A stretch of DNA of 5,613 bases, from the NCBI GenBank assembly GCA_030619095.1, contig JAUXCB010000115.1:1-5613 (forward strand), given 5' to 3'. The position numbers and the translations under genes are program-made. Below are positions 1 through 4,392 of the stretch, one piece after another; position 1 is the first letter of the stretch, and each line of letters opens with the position of its first letter. This stretch comes from Verrucomicrobiota bacterium (GTDB lineage: Bacteria > Verrucomicrobiota > Kiritimatiellia > Kiritimatiellales > Tichowtungiaceae). Under the pieces are notes generated by a model. The model was not told the DNA's origin, did not search any database, and saw only the letters and a list, made by a program, of their open reading frames with translations.

Positions 1-2
1 AC

Positions 3-18
3 CCTCGAGACTTCGGGG
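3..18 (-). terminator. possible terminator hairpin downstream of ruvA
   Basis: Bases 3-8 and 13-18 can pair around a 4-base loop (GACT on the plus strand). The stem is 6 bp, with one T-G wobble when read as plus and a C-A mismatch when read as minus. Its sequence resembles the clearer terminator stem at 973-988. It would lie about 225 bases beyond the ruvA stop, and any U-tract on the minus strand falls outside the window, so the call is weak. On the plus strand it could instead end a gene to the left. Confidence 0.22.
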
Positions 19-39
19 CGGTTAAAATTTTGGTTGCGG

Positions 40-84
40 CTTCCGCCTTCGCATAGCTTCCGCCTTCGCATAGCTTCCGCCTTC
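40..84. repeat. 17-bp tandem repeat, about 2.6 copies
   Basis: The unit CTTCCGCCTTCGCATAG occurs at 40-56 and again without change at 57-73. A partial third copy (CTTCCGCCTTC) follows at 74-84. It lies in the 242-base gene-free stretch beyond the 3' end of ruvA. To its right, the motif TTTCGTG appears at 132-138 and 141-147, with a shorter TTTCG at 153-157. No coding function is visible: short open frames here have no ribosome-binding site and a low-complexity translation. It looks like an intergenic minisatellite. Confidence 0.9.
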
Positions 85-242
85 TTCCATGCGGCGAGAC
101 AAGACGGCGTGACAGGTTGCCGCGCTACGTGTTTCGTGTATTTCGTGGTTTGTTTCGAATTTACAGCCGTTGAAGAATATCGACAACGTGACCGGCCGCG
201 GCCATTTTGGGGCTGACCCGATGAGTGCGCCCGCCTTTGCCC

Positions 243-839
243 CTACTTACCCGTTAGTGCCATACGGACAAGATCTTCGACGGTGGTCTCCTCGTTCAGC
301 TTCAAGGCATAGGCCTTCACCATCTTCTGCGCATCGGCCTGCTTGTATCCTAGAGAAAGGAGGGCCAGCACCGCATCGCGCAAACGGTGGTCGCCGGGCG
401 CGGCATCGGCTCCGGCGAGCGCCTCAAGGGCATCGCCGGCAGAGAACTTATCGCGCAACTCCACAATCACGCGCTCAGCTGTTTTTTTACCGATCCCGGA
501 AATCGAGGAAATCCGTTTTACATCGCTCTCCACCAGCGCGGCTTTGAGTTCGCGCACCGAAAGACCCGATAACGCGCTCACGGCCGTTTTCGGGCCGATC
601 CCGCTCACGCTGAGAAGCATCTTGAACAGGCCCCGCTCTTCATCGGTGCAAAAGCCAAACAGCACCTGCGAGGCATCCGTGATGTGATGATAGATTAGAA
701 TACGGCAGGAATCGCCTTCCGGCGGAAGGCGGTCCAAGCTACTGAGCGGAACCAGCACTTCATAGCCGACCCCGCCGATATTCATCACAACCCGGGTGGG
801 TTGCTTTTCTTCGAGTTTTCCGTCTAAAAACGTAATCAT
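243..839 (-). CDS. ruvA: Holliday junction branch migration protein RuvA
   Basis: RuvA binds the four-way Holliday junction as a tetramer and loads the RuvB ATPase motors that drive branch migration in recombinational repair. The 198 residues match the usual family length. The OB-fold domain is at about 1-63, with IGGVGYEV at 21-28. The helix-hairpin-helix domain has two DNA-binding motifs, SGIGPKTA at 79-86 and SGIGKKTAERVI at 114-125. A loosely linked C-terminal domain (about 150-198, with LSLGYK at 161-166) should contact RuvB. A gap-free alignment from memory with E. coli RuvA puts Asp55-Ala56 where E. coli has the acidic pin Glu55-Asp56, so one acid is missing. ruvB and ruvC are not adjacent. 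The start has no good Shine-Dalgarno site. A weak promoter may exist (TTGATC at 907-912 and TCTTAT at 884-889, both on the minus strand, 17 bases apart). Confidence 0.97.
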   Translation of the reverse strand: MITFLDGKLEEKQPTRVVMNIGGVGYEVLVPLSSLDRLPPEGDSCRILIYHHITDASQVLFGFCTDEERGLFKMLLSVSGIGPKTAVSALSGLSVRELKAALVESDVKRISSISGIGKKTAERVIVELRDKFSAGDALEALAGADAAPGDHRLRDAVLALLSLGYKQADAQKMVKAYALKLNEETTVEDLVRMALTGK

Positions 840-840
840 G

Positions 841-866
841 CCGCCGAATGTAGCAGAGAACGGCGG
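841..866 (-). promoter_or_regulatory. hairpin abutting the ruvA start codon
   Basis: CCGCCG at 841-846 and CGGCGG at 861-866 form a 6-bp all-GC stem around a 14-base loop. In the ruvA mRNA the stem ends one base before the ATG (837-839) and includes the only purine-rich stretch that could act as a ribosome-binding site. It could dampen ruvA translation. A chance pairing of GC-rich sequence is also possible. Confidence 0.3.
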
Positions 867-912
867 GAAAGTTGAACTATGAAATAAGAAAGATGGAATA
901 GAAATGGATCAA

Positions 913-957
913 AACGATTTCAACGGCTTCAACGATTTGAACGTCTTGAACGCTCTC
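913..957. repeat. 9-bp periodic array, five units (AACGNNTTS-like)
   Basis: AACG recurs at 913, 922, 931, 940 and 949, exactly every 9 bases. The units are AACGATTTC, AACGGCTTC, AACGATTTG, AACGTCTTG and a degenerate AACGCTCTC. The array lies between the ruvA start and the terminator of the small basic gene. Although 9 is three codons, no supported reading frame crosses it. It appears to be a noncoding repeat. Confidence 0.88.
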
Positions 958-960
958 GAA

Positions 961-990
961 ACAGAAAAGCCCCCCCGAAGCTTCGGGGAG
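961..990 (-). terminator. Rho-independent terminator of the small basic gene
   Basis: Bases 973-988 form the perfect palindrome CCCCGAAGCTTCGGGG, which folds as a 6-bp GC-rich stem with an AGCT loop. On the minus strand it is followed by GGGCTTTTCTGTTT, a U-rich tract. It sits 33 bases past the stop of the minus-strand gene at 1022-1117, which is the right distance and orientation to end that transcript. It also insulates ruvA from that gene. Confidence 0.8.
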
Positions 991-1021
991 GTGAACCGGA
1001 AGGAAACGGAAAAGAGATCCG

Positions 1022-1117
1022 TTATTTCTTAGCGGCTTCGCGAGCACGTTCGGCAAGACGTTTCTTGCGGAGAACGCGGCGGCGCTGCTTTTTACGCTGT
1101 CTGAGTTGTTGTCCCAT
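1022..1117 (-). CDS. 31-residue highly basic small protein
   Basis: The protein has 31 residues, of which 15 are Arg or Lys and only two are Glu. It begins MGQQLRQRKKQRRR and ends AREAAKK. The composition suggests RNA or ribosome binding. I infer a possible resemblance to the short basic ribosome-associated proteins of the bTHX or AURKAIP1/COX24 type found in Bacteroidota and PVC bacteria, but the Lys-His core I expect in the latter is absent. This start is chosen over an upstream in-frame ATG (1333) because that longer frame runs through the 52-bp palindrome. A promoter-like pair lies just upstream and a strong terminator just downstream, so the gene looks like a complete monocistronic unit. 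There is no Shine-Dalgarno site; the leader may be only a few bases long. Confidence 0.65.
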   Translation of the reverse strand: MGQQLRQRKKQRRRVLRKKRLAERAREAAKK

Positions 1118-1127
1118 AGTGCGAGGG

Positions 1128-1156
1128 GTTGTACTCAAAGGAGTTCGCCGCGTCAA
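1128..1156 (-). promoter_or_regulatory. sigma-70-like promoter of the small basic gene
   Basis: On the minus strand, TTGACG (1151-1156, five of six matches to the -35 consensus) and TACAAC (1128-1133, four of six to the -10) are separated by exactly 17 bases. The -10 box ends only 10 bases before the ATG at 1117. Transcription would therefore start about 3-5 bases from the start codon, giving an almost leaderless mRNA. This fits the missing Shine-Dalgarno site. Confidence 0.5.
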
Positions 1157-1182
1157 ACGATTTTGCGACACAGTTTGTAATT

Positions 1183-1234
1183 GAGTAGACAAGAGTGTCT
1201 GCTCCACATGTGGGGCAGACACTCTTGTCTGCTC
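1183..1234. repeat. 52-bp near-perfect palindrome with nested hairpins
   Basis: Two 26-base arms (1183-1208 and 1209-1234) are inverted copies with 24 matches of 26, centred on CACATGTG with no spacer. Each arm is itself a small hairpin: GCAGACA-CTCT-TGTCTGC at 1215-1232, and its near mirror at 1185-1202. Such clover-like architecture is typical of REP/BIME-type extragenic palindromes. It lies between the divergent small basic gene and the LysM lipoprotein gene and belongs to neither. No transposase or RAYT gene is in the window. Confidence 0.95.
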
Positions 1235-1263
1235 ATCCGGATCACCAAAGCTCTTTTGAAAAC

Positions 1264-1320
1264 CTCCTTTTTTTGCCCTGCAAAAATGATAGATTCCTCG
1301 TCTGAAGAATCTATAAGGAG
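1264..1320 (+). promoter_or_regulatory. possible three-way-junction leader masking the SD of the LysM gene
   Basis: Three contiguous stems can form in the plus-strand RNA. CTCCTT (1264-1269) pairs with the Shine-Dalgarno AAGGAG (1315-1320). TTTTTGC (1270-1276) pairs with GCAAAAA (1280-1286) around a CCT loop. ATAGATTC (1289-1296) pairs with GAATCTAT (1307-1314) around a 10-base loop. Only bases 1287-1288 are left unpaired between the stems. The fold would hide the ribosome-binding site. It requires a transcript starting left of 1264, and I find no convincing promoter there. The last hairpin could also be a dispersed palindrome that landed in the leader. Confidence 0.35.
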
Positions 1321-1327
1321 ACCCGCT

Positions 1328-1825
1328 ATGCATAAAACGTTCGTTGCCGCCCTGACCGCCACCACCCTGCTCTCTGCCGGATGCCAGACCTATCAGAGTC
1401 CGACGATCCGCACCCGCCAGACCGAAGACCGGCTGATTGAACAGGAAACCCAGCGCCGCATGGCGGGACGTCTGGAATCGCTCGAAATGGAGATCGCCCG
1501 CATCAGCCGCGACCTCGACACCTTGCGCCGCAATCTTGAAACCCGCTGCGTCACCATCGAGCGCAAAAGCGAGGCAGATAAACGCGAACTGGTTACCCAG
1601 CTCTCCTCACGACTCGAAAAGCTACTCAAACAAGCCGCCCCGCCGCCCGCCGCTGCACCTTCTCGCGGAAATGCCTACGGATACGAACACATTGTCCGAC
1701 AGGGAGAAACCCTCTCCACCATCGCAAAAGCTTACAACGTCACCACCAAGGCCATCATCGCAGCCAACAAAATCAAAGACGCCAACCGCCTCTCCATCGG
1801 CCAGAAACTTTTCATCCCGGAATAA
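1328..1825 (+). CDS. LysM-domain lipoprotein with coiled coil
   Basis: This 165-residue protein is a predicted lipoprotein that binds peptidoglycan. The signal peptide (1-18) ends in the lipobox LSAGC, with the lipidated cysteine at 19. Gln at the next position favours the outer membrane under the Lol rule. Residues about 29-102 are charged, heptad-like and probably form a coiled coil. A Pro/Ala linker (103-112) leads to one LysM domain (about 119-164) with YEHIVRQGETLSTIAKAYNV and an IGQKLFIPE end. LysM recognises GlcNAc-containing glycan, so the likely role is to tether the outer membrane to the cell wall or to scaffold an envelope machine. No catalytic domain is present. ATG 1328 is chosen because AAGGAG lies 7 bases upstream and the signal peptide starts there; a longer in-frame extension to 1181 reads through the palindrome. 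Confidence 0.92.
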   Translation: MHKTFVAALTATTLLSAGCQTYQSPTIRTRQTEDRLIEQETQRRMAGRLESLEMEIARISRDLDTLRRNLETRCVTIERKSEADKRELVTQLSSRLEKLLKQAAPPPAAAPSRGNAYGYEHIVRQGETLSTIAKAYNVTTKAIIAANKIKDANRLSIGQKLFIPE

Positions 1826-1835
1826 TAAACAACCA

Positions 1836-1928
1836 TGGAATATTGGAATGAAGGATTATTGGAATAATGAAACTCGAAGAAGAATTTTTCTCTCCAACAT
1901 TCCAGCACTCCCTTATTCCATTATTCCG
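1836..1928. repeat. inverted array of 8-bp GGAAT/ATTCC units
   Basis: GGAAT-type cores occur at 1837, 1845, 1853 (GGATT) and 1861, exactly every 8 bases. The inverse ATTCC-type cores occur at 1899, 1907 (ACTCC), 1915 and 1923 with the same period. The two four-unit arms (about 1836-1869 and 1895-1928) face each other across 25 bases and can form a long imperfect stem. The array fills most of the 138 bases between the LysM and thioredoxin-fold genes. It could end or stabilise the LysM transcript, but there is no U-tract, so it is listed as a repeat. Confidence 0.85.
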
Positions 1929-1963
1929 CGCTCCGCAGGGGCACTGGCCACAAGGAGCGCAAT

Positions 1964-2575
1964 ATGTCATTAACGCCATCGACCATGATGAAACTTGGAA
2001 CCCGCGCCCCGGACTTCGCGCTGCCGGATGTTTGCACCGGCAAAAACATCTCGCTGAACCATTTTGAAGATCGCAACGGCCTGCTGGTCATCTTCATCTG
2101 CGCGCACTGCCCCTTCGTCAAGCTGATCGAAGCCGAATTCGCCCAAATCGGAAGCGACTACAACCACCTCGGAATCGTCGCGATCTGCTCCAACGACGCG
2201 GAAAACTACCCCGACGACTCTCCTGAAAATCTCGCCGCCCAGGCGAAAACCTTTGGCTTCAACTTTCCGTATTGCCACGATGACTCACAGGACGTCGCCA
2301 AAGCCTATCGTGCAGCCTGCACGCCCGACATTTTCCTCTTCGATAAAAATCACGAGCTCGTCTACCGCGGACAACTCGACGATGCCCGCCCGGGCAACGA
2401 TCAACCGGTCACCGGCAAAAGCCTGCGGGCCGCCATCGACTCCGTACTGGCAGGACTGCCGGTCACTGAAAATCAACTGCCCGCCACCGGCTGTAACATC
2501 AAATGGAAACCCGGCAACGAACCCGATTACTTCTCTTCTTTCTCGAATTCCAGTGCGGCGGAGTTCATGCAGTAG
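1964..2575 (+). CDS. thioredoxin family protein (AhpC/TSA-like, CxxC)
   Basis: The protein has 203 residues with a thioredoxin/peroxiredoxin-like fold. The N-terminal part LGTRAPDFALPDV (11-23) is typical of the AhpC/TSA group. The redox motif is C46-A-H-C49 inside FICAHCPFVK, followed by the cis-proline region CTPDIFLF (119-126). The end GCNIKWKPGNEPDYF (176-190) matches a group usually annotated simply as thioredoxin family protein. It should carry out thiol-disulfide exchange or peroxide reduction; the substrate is unknown. There is no signal peptide, so it is probably cytosolic. ATG 1964 has AAGGAG 6 bases upstream. The family normally stops at or near the PDYF end; here 13 further residues (191-203) are read from sequence antisense to the msrB 3' end, which suggests that the original stop was lost. 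Confidence 0.92.
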   Translation: MSLTPSTMMKLGTRAPDFALPDVCTGKNISLNHFEDRNGLLVIFICAHCPFVKLIEAEFAQIGSDYNHLGIVAICSNDAENYPDDSPENLAAQAKTFGFNFPYCHDDSQDVAKAYRAACTPDIFLFDKNHELVYRGQLDDARPGNDQPVTGKSLRAAIDSVLAGLPVTENQLPATGCNIKWKPGNEPDYFSSFSNSSAAEFMQ

Positions 2576-3000
2576 CGCAGGCCTGTGGTTTCGCGCGGGC
2601 CGTCATGAAAGAGATGTCCGAGATGGCCGCCGCAACCGGCGCAGAGCACTTCGGTTCGAACCATTCCGATACTCCGGTCTTTGCGTAAAATCACGCGGTC
2701 TGTTTTGGCCACATCATCAAATGCGGGCCATCCGCATCCAGAATGATATTTATTCTCCGAGGCGAACAGTTCGGCGGCACATCCAGCACAGCGGTACACA
2801 CCCGGCTCTTCATGGTCGGTATACACGCCGGTGAAGGGCCGTTCGGTTCCGGCTTCGCGCAAAATGCGGTACTGCTCCGACGTCAACTCGTTACGCCACT
2901 CGGCATCCGTTCTCTGTATGGGTGCATTCATGAGCGTCCTCTCCTCTTCCACACATCCCACCAAAAGCAGGCTGGTTAATGCGAGTCGTACTGTTTTCAT
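2527..3000 (-). CDS. msrB: peptide-methionine (R)-S-oxide reductase MsrB, lipoprotein form
   Basis: MsrB reduces the R epimer of methionine sulfoxide in proteins. The 157 residues contain the whole domain: zinc pairs C71-A-G-C74 and C120-A-G-C123, SGCGWPAF at 87-94, HLGHLFHDGP at 126-135, and the catalytic C144 in LRYCMNS. C89 is a candidate resolving cysteine. The N-terminus is a lipoprotein signal, with LLLVGC placing the lipidated cysteine at 16, so the enzyme probably acts in the periplasm and not the cytosol. Residue 17 is Val, which does not signal inner-membrane retention. The start at 3000 is supported by the ATGA overlap with the upstream HAD gene, which suggests translational coupling; an internal Met24 would give a cytosolic form. 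It is last in the metG operon, and its 3' end overlaps the convergent thioredoxin-fold gene by 49 bp. Confidence 0.94.
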   Translation of the reverse strand: MKTVRLALTSLLLVGCVEEERTLMNAPIQRTDAEWRNELTSEQYRILREAGTERPFTGVYTDHEEPGVYRCAGCAAELFASENKYHSGCGWPAFDDVAKTDRVILRKDRSIGMVRTEVLCAGCGGHLGHLFHDGPRETTGLRYCMNSAALEFEKEEK

Positions 3001-3668
3001 AACTCATTCAAGATGGATAGCAGACGGTTGGTATCCGTTAGATCCTGAAAAACAAAATCGGCGTCGGCTTTTTCTAAGGAGGGGAAATCGAAGCCGCCGG
3101 TGGCGACGGCGATGGAAACCATTCCGTTGGATTTCGCGGCATGGATGTCGCTGGGTGTGTCGCCAATGAGCACGGTGCGTTTCGGTTTTCCGGCACGCTC
3201 CCATGCATGGCGAGCGATTTCAATCCGATCTTCATGATCACACCCGCAACCGAACCCGCGCTCGTCAAAAAACTCCAGTAACCCCGCATGCTTTAACTTG
3301 AGCTTCGCCGTCGCCTCAATATTTCCGGTTATAATCCCCAAGGTCCACTGTTTGGAAACTTCTTTTAGGATTGGTTCAACATTTGGAAAAACCTCGGGCG
3401 GGTTCTGAGCGAGCCGCTCATCGAGTGCGGGGGCGAGACAGTCGAAAAAGGCCTGTTCCATTTCGGGGGTGGATTCTTCGCCGCGCTCAACGCAGAGCTT
3501 ACGAAAGACATCCAGGTCGGTCGCGCCGAAAAAATTAACGTGCTCCACGCCCTGATCCCAGCCGAACGCTTCGTCGAATGCTTGGCGGAACGCCTCGCGC
3601 CCCGACCCGCGCGCGTAAAGGAGCGTGCCGTCGATATCAAAAAATATCCATCCGCGTTCTTGTGCCAT
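2997..3668 (-). CDS. HAD-superfamily hydrolase (phosphoglycolate phosphatase/beta-PGM-like)
   Basis: This 223-residue protein is a haloacid-dehalogenase phosphatase of subfamily I with a helical cap inserted after motif I. Motif I is FFDIDGTLL, with nucleophile D11 and acid D13. The cap is at about 17-90. Motif II is GIITGN, with T114. Motif IV is IGDTPSD, with D170 and D174 to hold magnesium. At the motif III position I see R148 in HEDRIEIA where many relatives have Lys; K126 is another candidate. The natural substrate cannot be told from sequence; small sugar phosphates or phosphoglycolate are typical. The start at 3668 is the only Met before motif I. A GAGG lies directly against the ATG, too close for good use, and the gene may depend on upstream translation. 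It is 39 bases after the SixA-like gene, and its TGA overlaps the msrB ATG. Confidence 0.92.
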   Translation of the reverse strand: MAQERGWIFFDIDGTLLYARGSGREAFRQAFDEAFGWDQGVEHVNFFGATDLDVFRKLCVERGEESTPEMEQAFFDCLAPALDERLAQNPPEVFPNVEPILKEVSKQWTLGIITGNIEATAKLKLKHAGLLEFFDERGFGCGCDHEDRIEIARHAWERAGKPKRTVLIGDTPSDIHAAKSNGMVSIAVATGGFDFPSLEKADADFVFQDLTDTNRLLSILNEL

Positions 3669-3707
3669 CCTCTGCGCCCAATCCCCTCGCGGGTTTTTCA
3701 GTTACGG

Positions 3708-4391
3708 CTATTCATTACCATAATGACGCCCCATGGAACCCTGCTGAGGCATCCCGGCGGAGTCCGTGCTGGAGCGAACAATCAGGGCAATGATGCCGAG
3801 AATCAGAAGCAACCCTGCCAGAAAAACCGTGAAGAGTTCAACCTTCTGCATACGCTGCCGCCTCCAGAAGGCAAACTGCCACCACCACCCATGGGGTTCG
3901 CTTTTTTCTTTTGGAATTTCGTATTGAATCAATCTCCCCTTTTTAAAGGAAACCGTACGCCAACTCTCTGCAGAAAGTTCCAGCAGAGCAAAAGCCCCTA
4001 GCGGCATTTTTTCAACTTCACTATGTACTAGATGATGCAAAAGGTTGGTTACACCGGGGTGATGCGCAAAGAGAACCACGGTTCCCGCGCAATCATCCAA
4101 CGCATGTACAGCCCGAAGGATTTCCGCCCGTTCGGCTTCAAAGATATCTTTATTTATTTGGATGGCCTCTGACGAAATGTCTAACGTTCTGGCATAGGCT
4201 TCTGCGGTTTCAACCGCTCGCTTTGCAGAACTTGAAACCAGCAGATCTGGATGGAGGTTTACTGCGGAAAACCGACGAGCCATTGCATCGACCTGATAAT
4301 GCCCCTTCCGGGTTAAAGGGCGATCGATGTCTGCAACCAATGGATCAGAGTAACTAAAGGCTCCGTGTCGAACAATGACGAGTGTTTTCAT
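3708..4391 (-). CDS. SixA-like histidine phosphatase with C-terminal membrane anchor
   Basis: The 227-residue protein begins with a histidine phosphatase (phosphoglycerate mutase-like) domain of about 160 residues, close in size to E. coli SixA, which dephosphorylates phosphohistidine. Key parts are VRHG with H9 (phosphate acceptor), DRPLTRKG at 23-30, SSSAKRAVETAEAY with R58, and FAHHPGV with the second catalytic H110. Unlike SixA it continues: a Trp-rich basic stretch (GWWWQFAFWRRQR, 168-180), one hydrophobic helix (about 186-205), and a polar tail of about 22 residues. The basic side suggests a cytoplasmic enzyme domain and an exported tail end. The start at 4391 sits one base past the metG TAG and places Met just before the first strand; an upstream in-frame start at 4469 would lie inside metG. 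It is clearly coupled to metG. The substrate is unknown. Confidence 0.88.
   Translation of the reverse strand: MKTLVIVRHGAFSYSDPLVADIDRPLTRKGHYQVDAMARRFSAVNLHPDLLVSSSAKRAVETAEAYARTLDISSEAIQINKDIFEAERAEILRAVHALDDCAGTVVLFAHHPGVTNLLHHLVHSEVEKMPLGAFALLELSAESWRTVSFKKGRLIQYEIPKEKSEPHGWWWQFAFWRRQRMQKVELFTVFLAGLLLILGIIALIVRSSTDSAGMPQQGSMGRHYGNE
3849..3865 (-). promoter_or_regulatory. internal Shine-Dalgarno and ATG before the phosphatase membrane segment
   Basis: On the minus strand, GGAGG (3861-3865) lies 9 bases before an in-frame ATG (3849-3851) at residue 181 of the SixA-like protein. Initiation here would give a 47-residue single-span membrane protein (3708-3851) that starts MQKVELFTVF. This is the best ribosome-binding site in the whole minus-strand run. 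It may be chance within the codons for Gly, Gly and Ser, or a relic of a once separate small gene. Confidence 0.35.
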
Positions 4392-4392
4392 G

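Noticed and set aside
194..203. Perfect palindrome GGCCGCGGCC
   Set aside because: It is too short, has no loop or U-tract, and is expected by chance in GC-rich DNA.
34..216. Open frame on the plus strand in the left gap
   Set aside because: It runs through the 17-bp repeat, has no ribosome-binding site, and gives a translation without recognisable composition.
1181..1327. Longer N-terminus for the LysM lipoprotein
   Set aside because: The extension translates the palindrome and leader, while ATG 1328 has a good AAGGAG and begins a proper lipoprotein signal.
1118..1333. Longer version of the small basic gene
   Set aside because: The added residues come from the palindrome and cross the promoter-like pair; only the last 31 residues have a coherent composition.
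3676..3698. Terminator-like CCC-GGG stem plus T-run on the plus strand
   Set aside because: The stem is only about 3 bp and no plus-strand gene lies upstream of it.
3540..4001. Plus-strand frame opposite the HAD and phosphatase genes
   Set aside because: It is a shadow of two well-supported minus-strand genes and has low-complexity Pro/Arg content.
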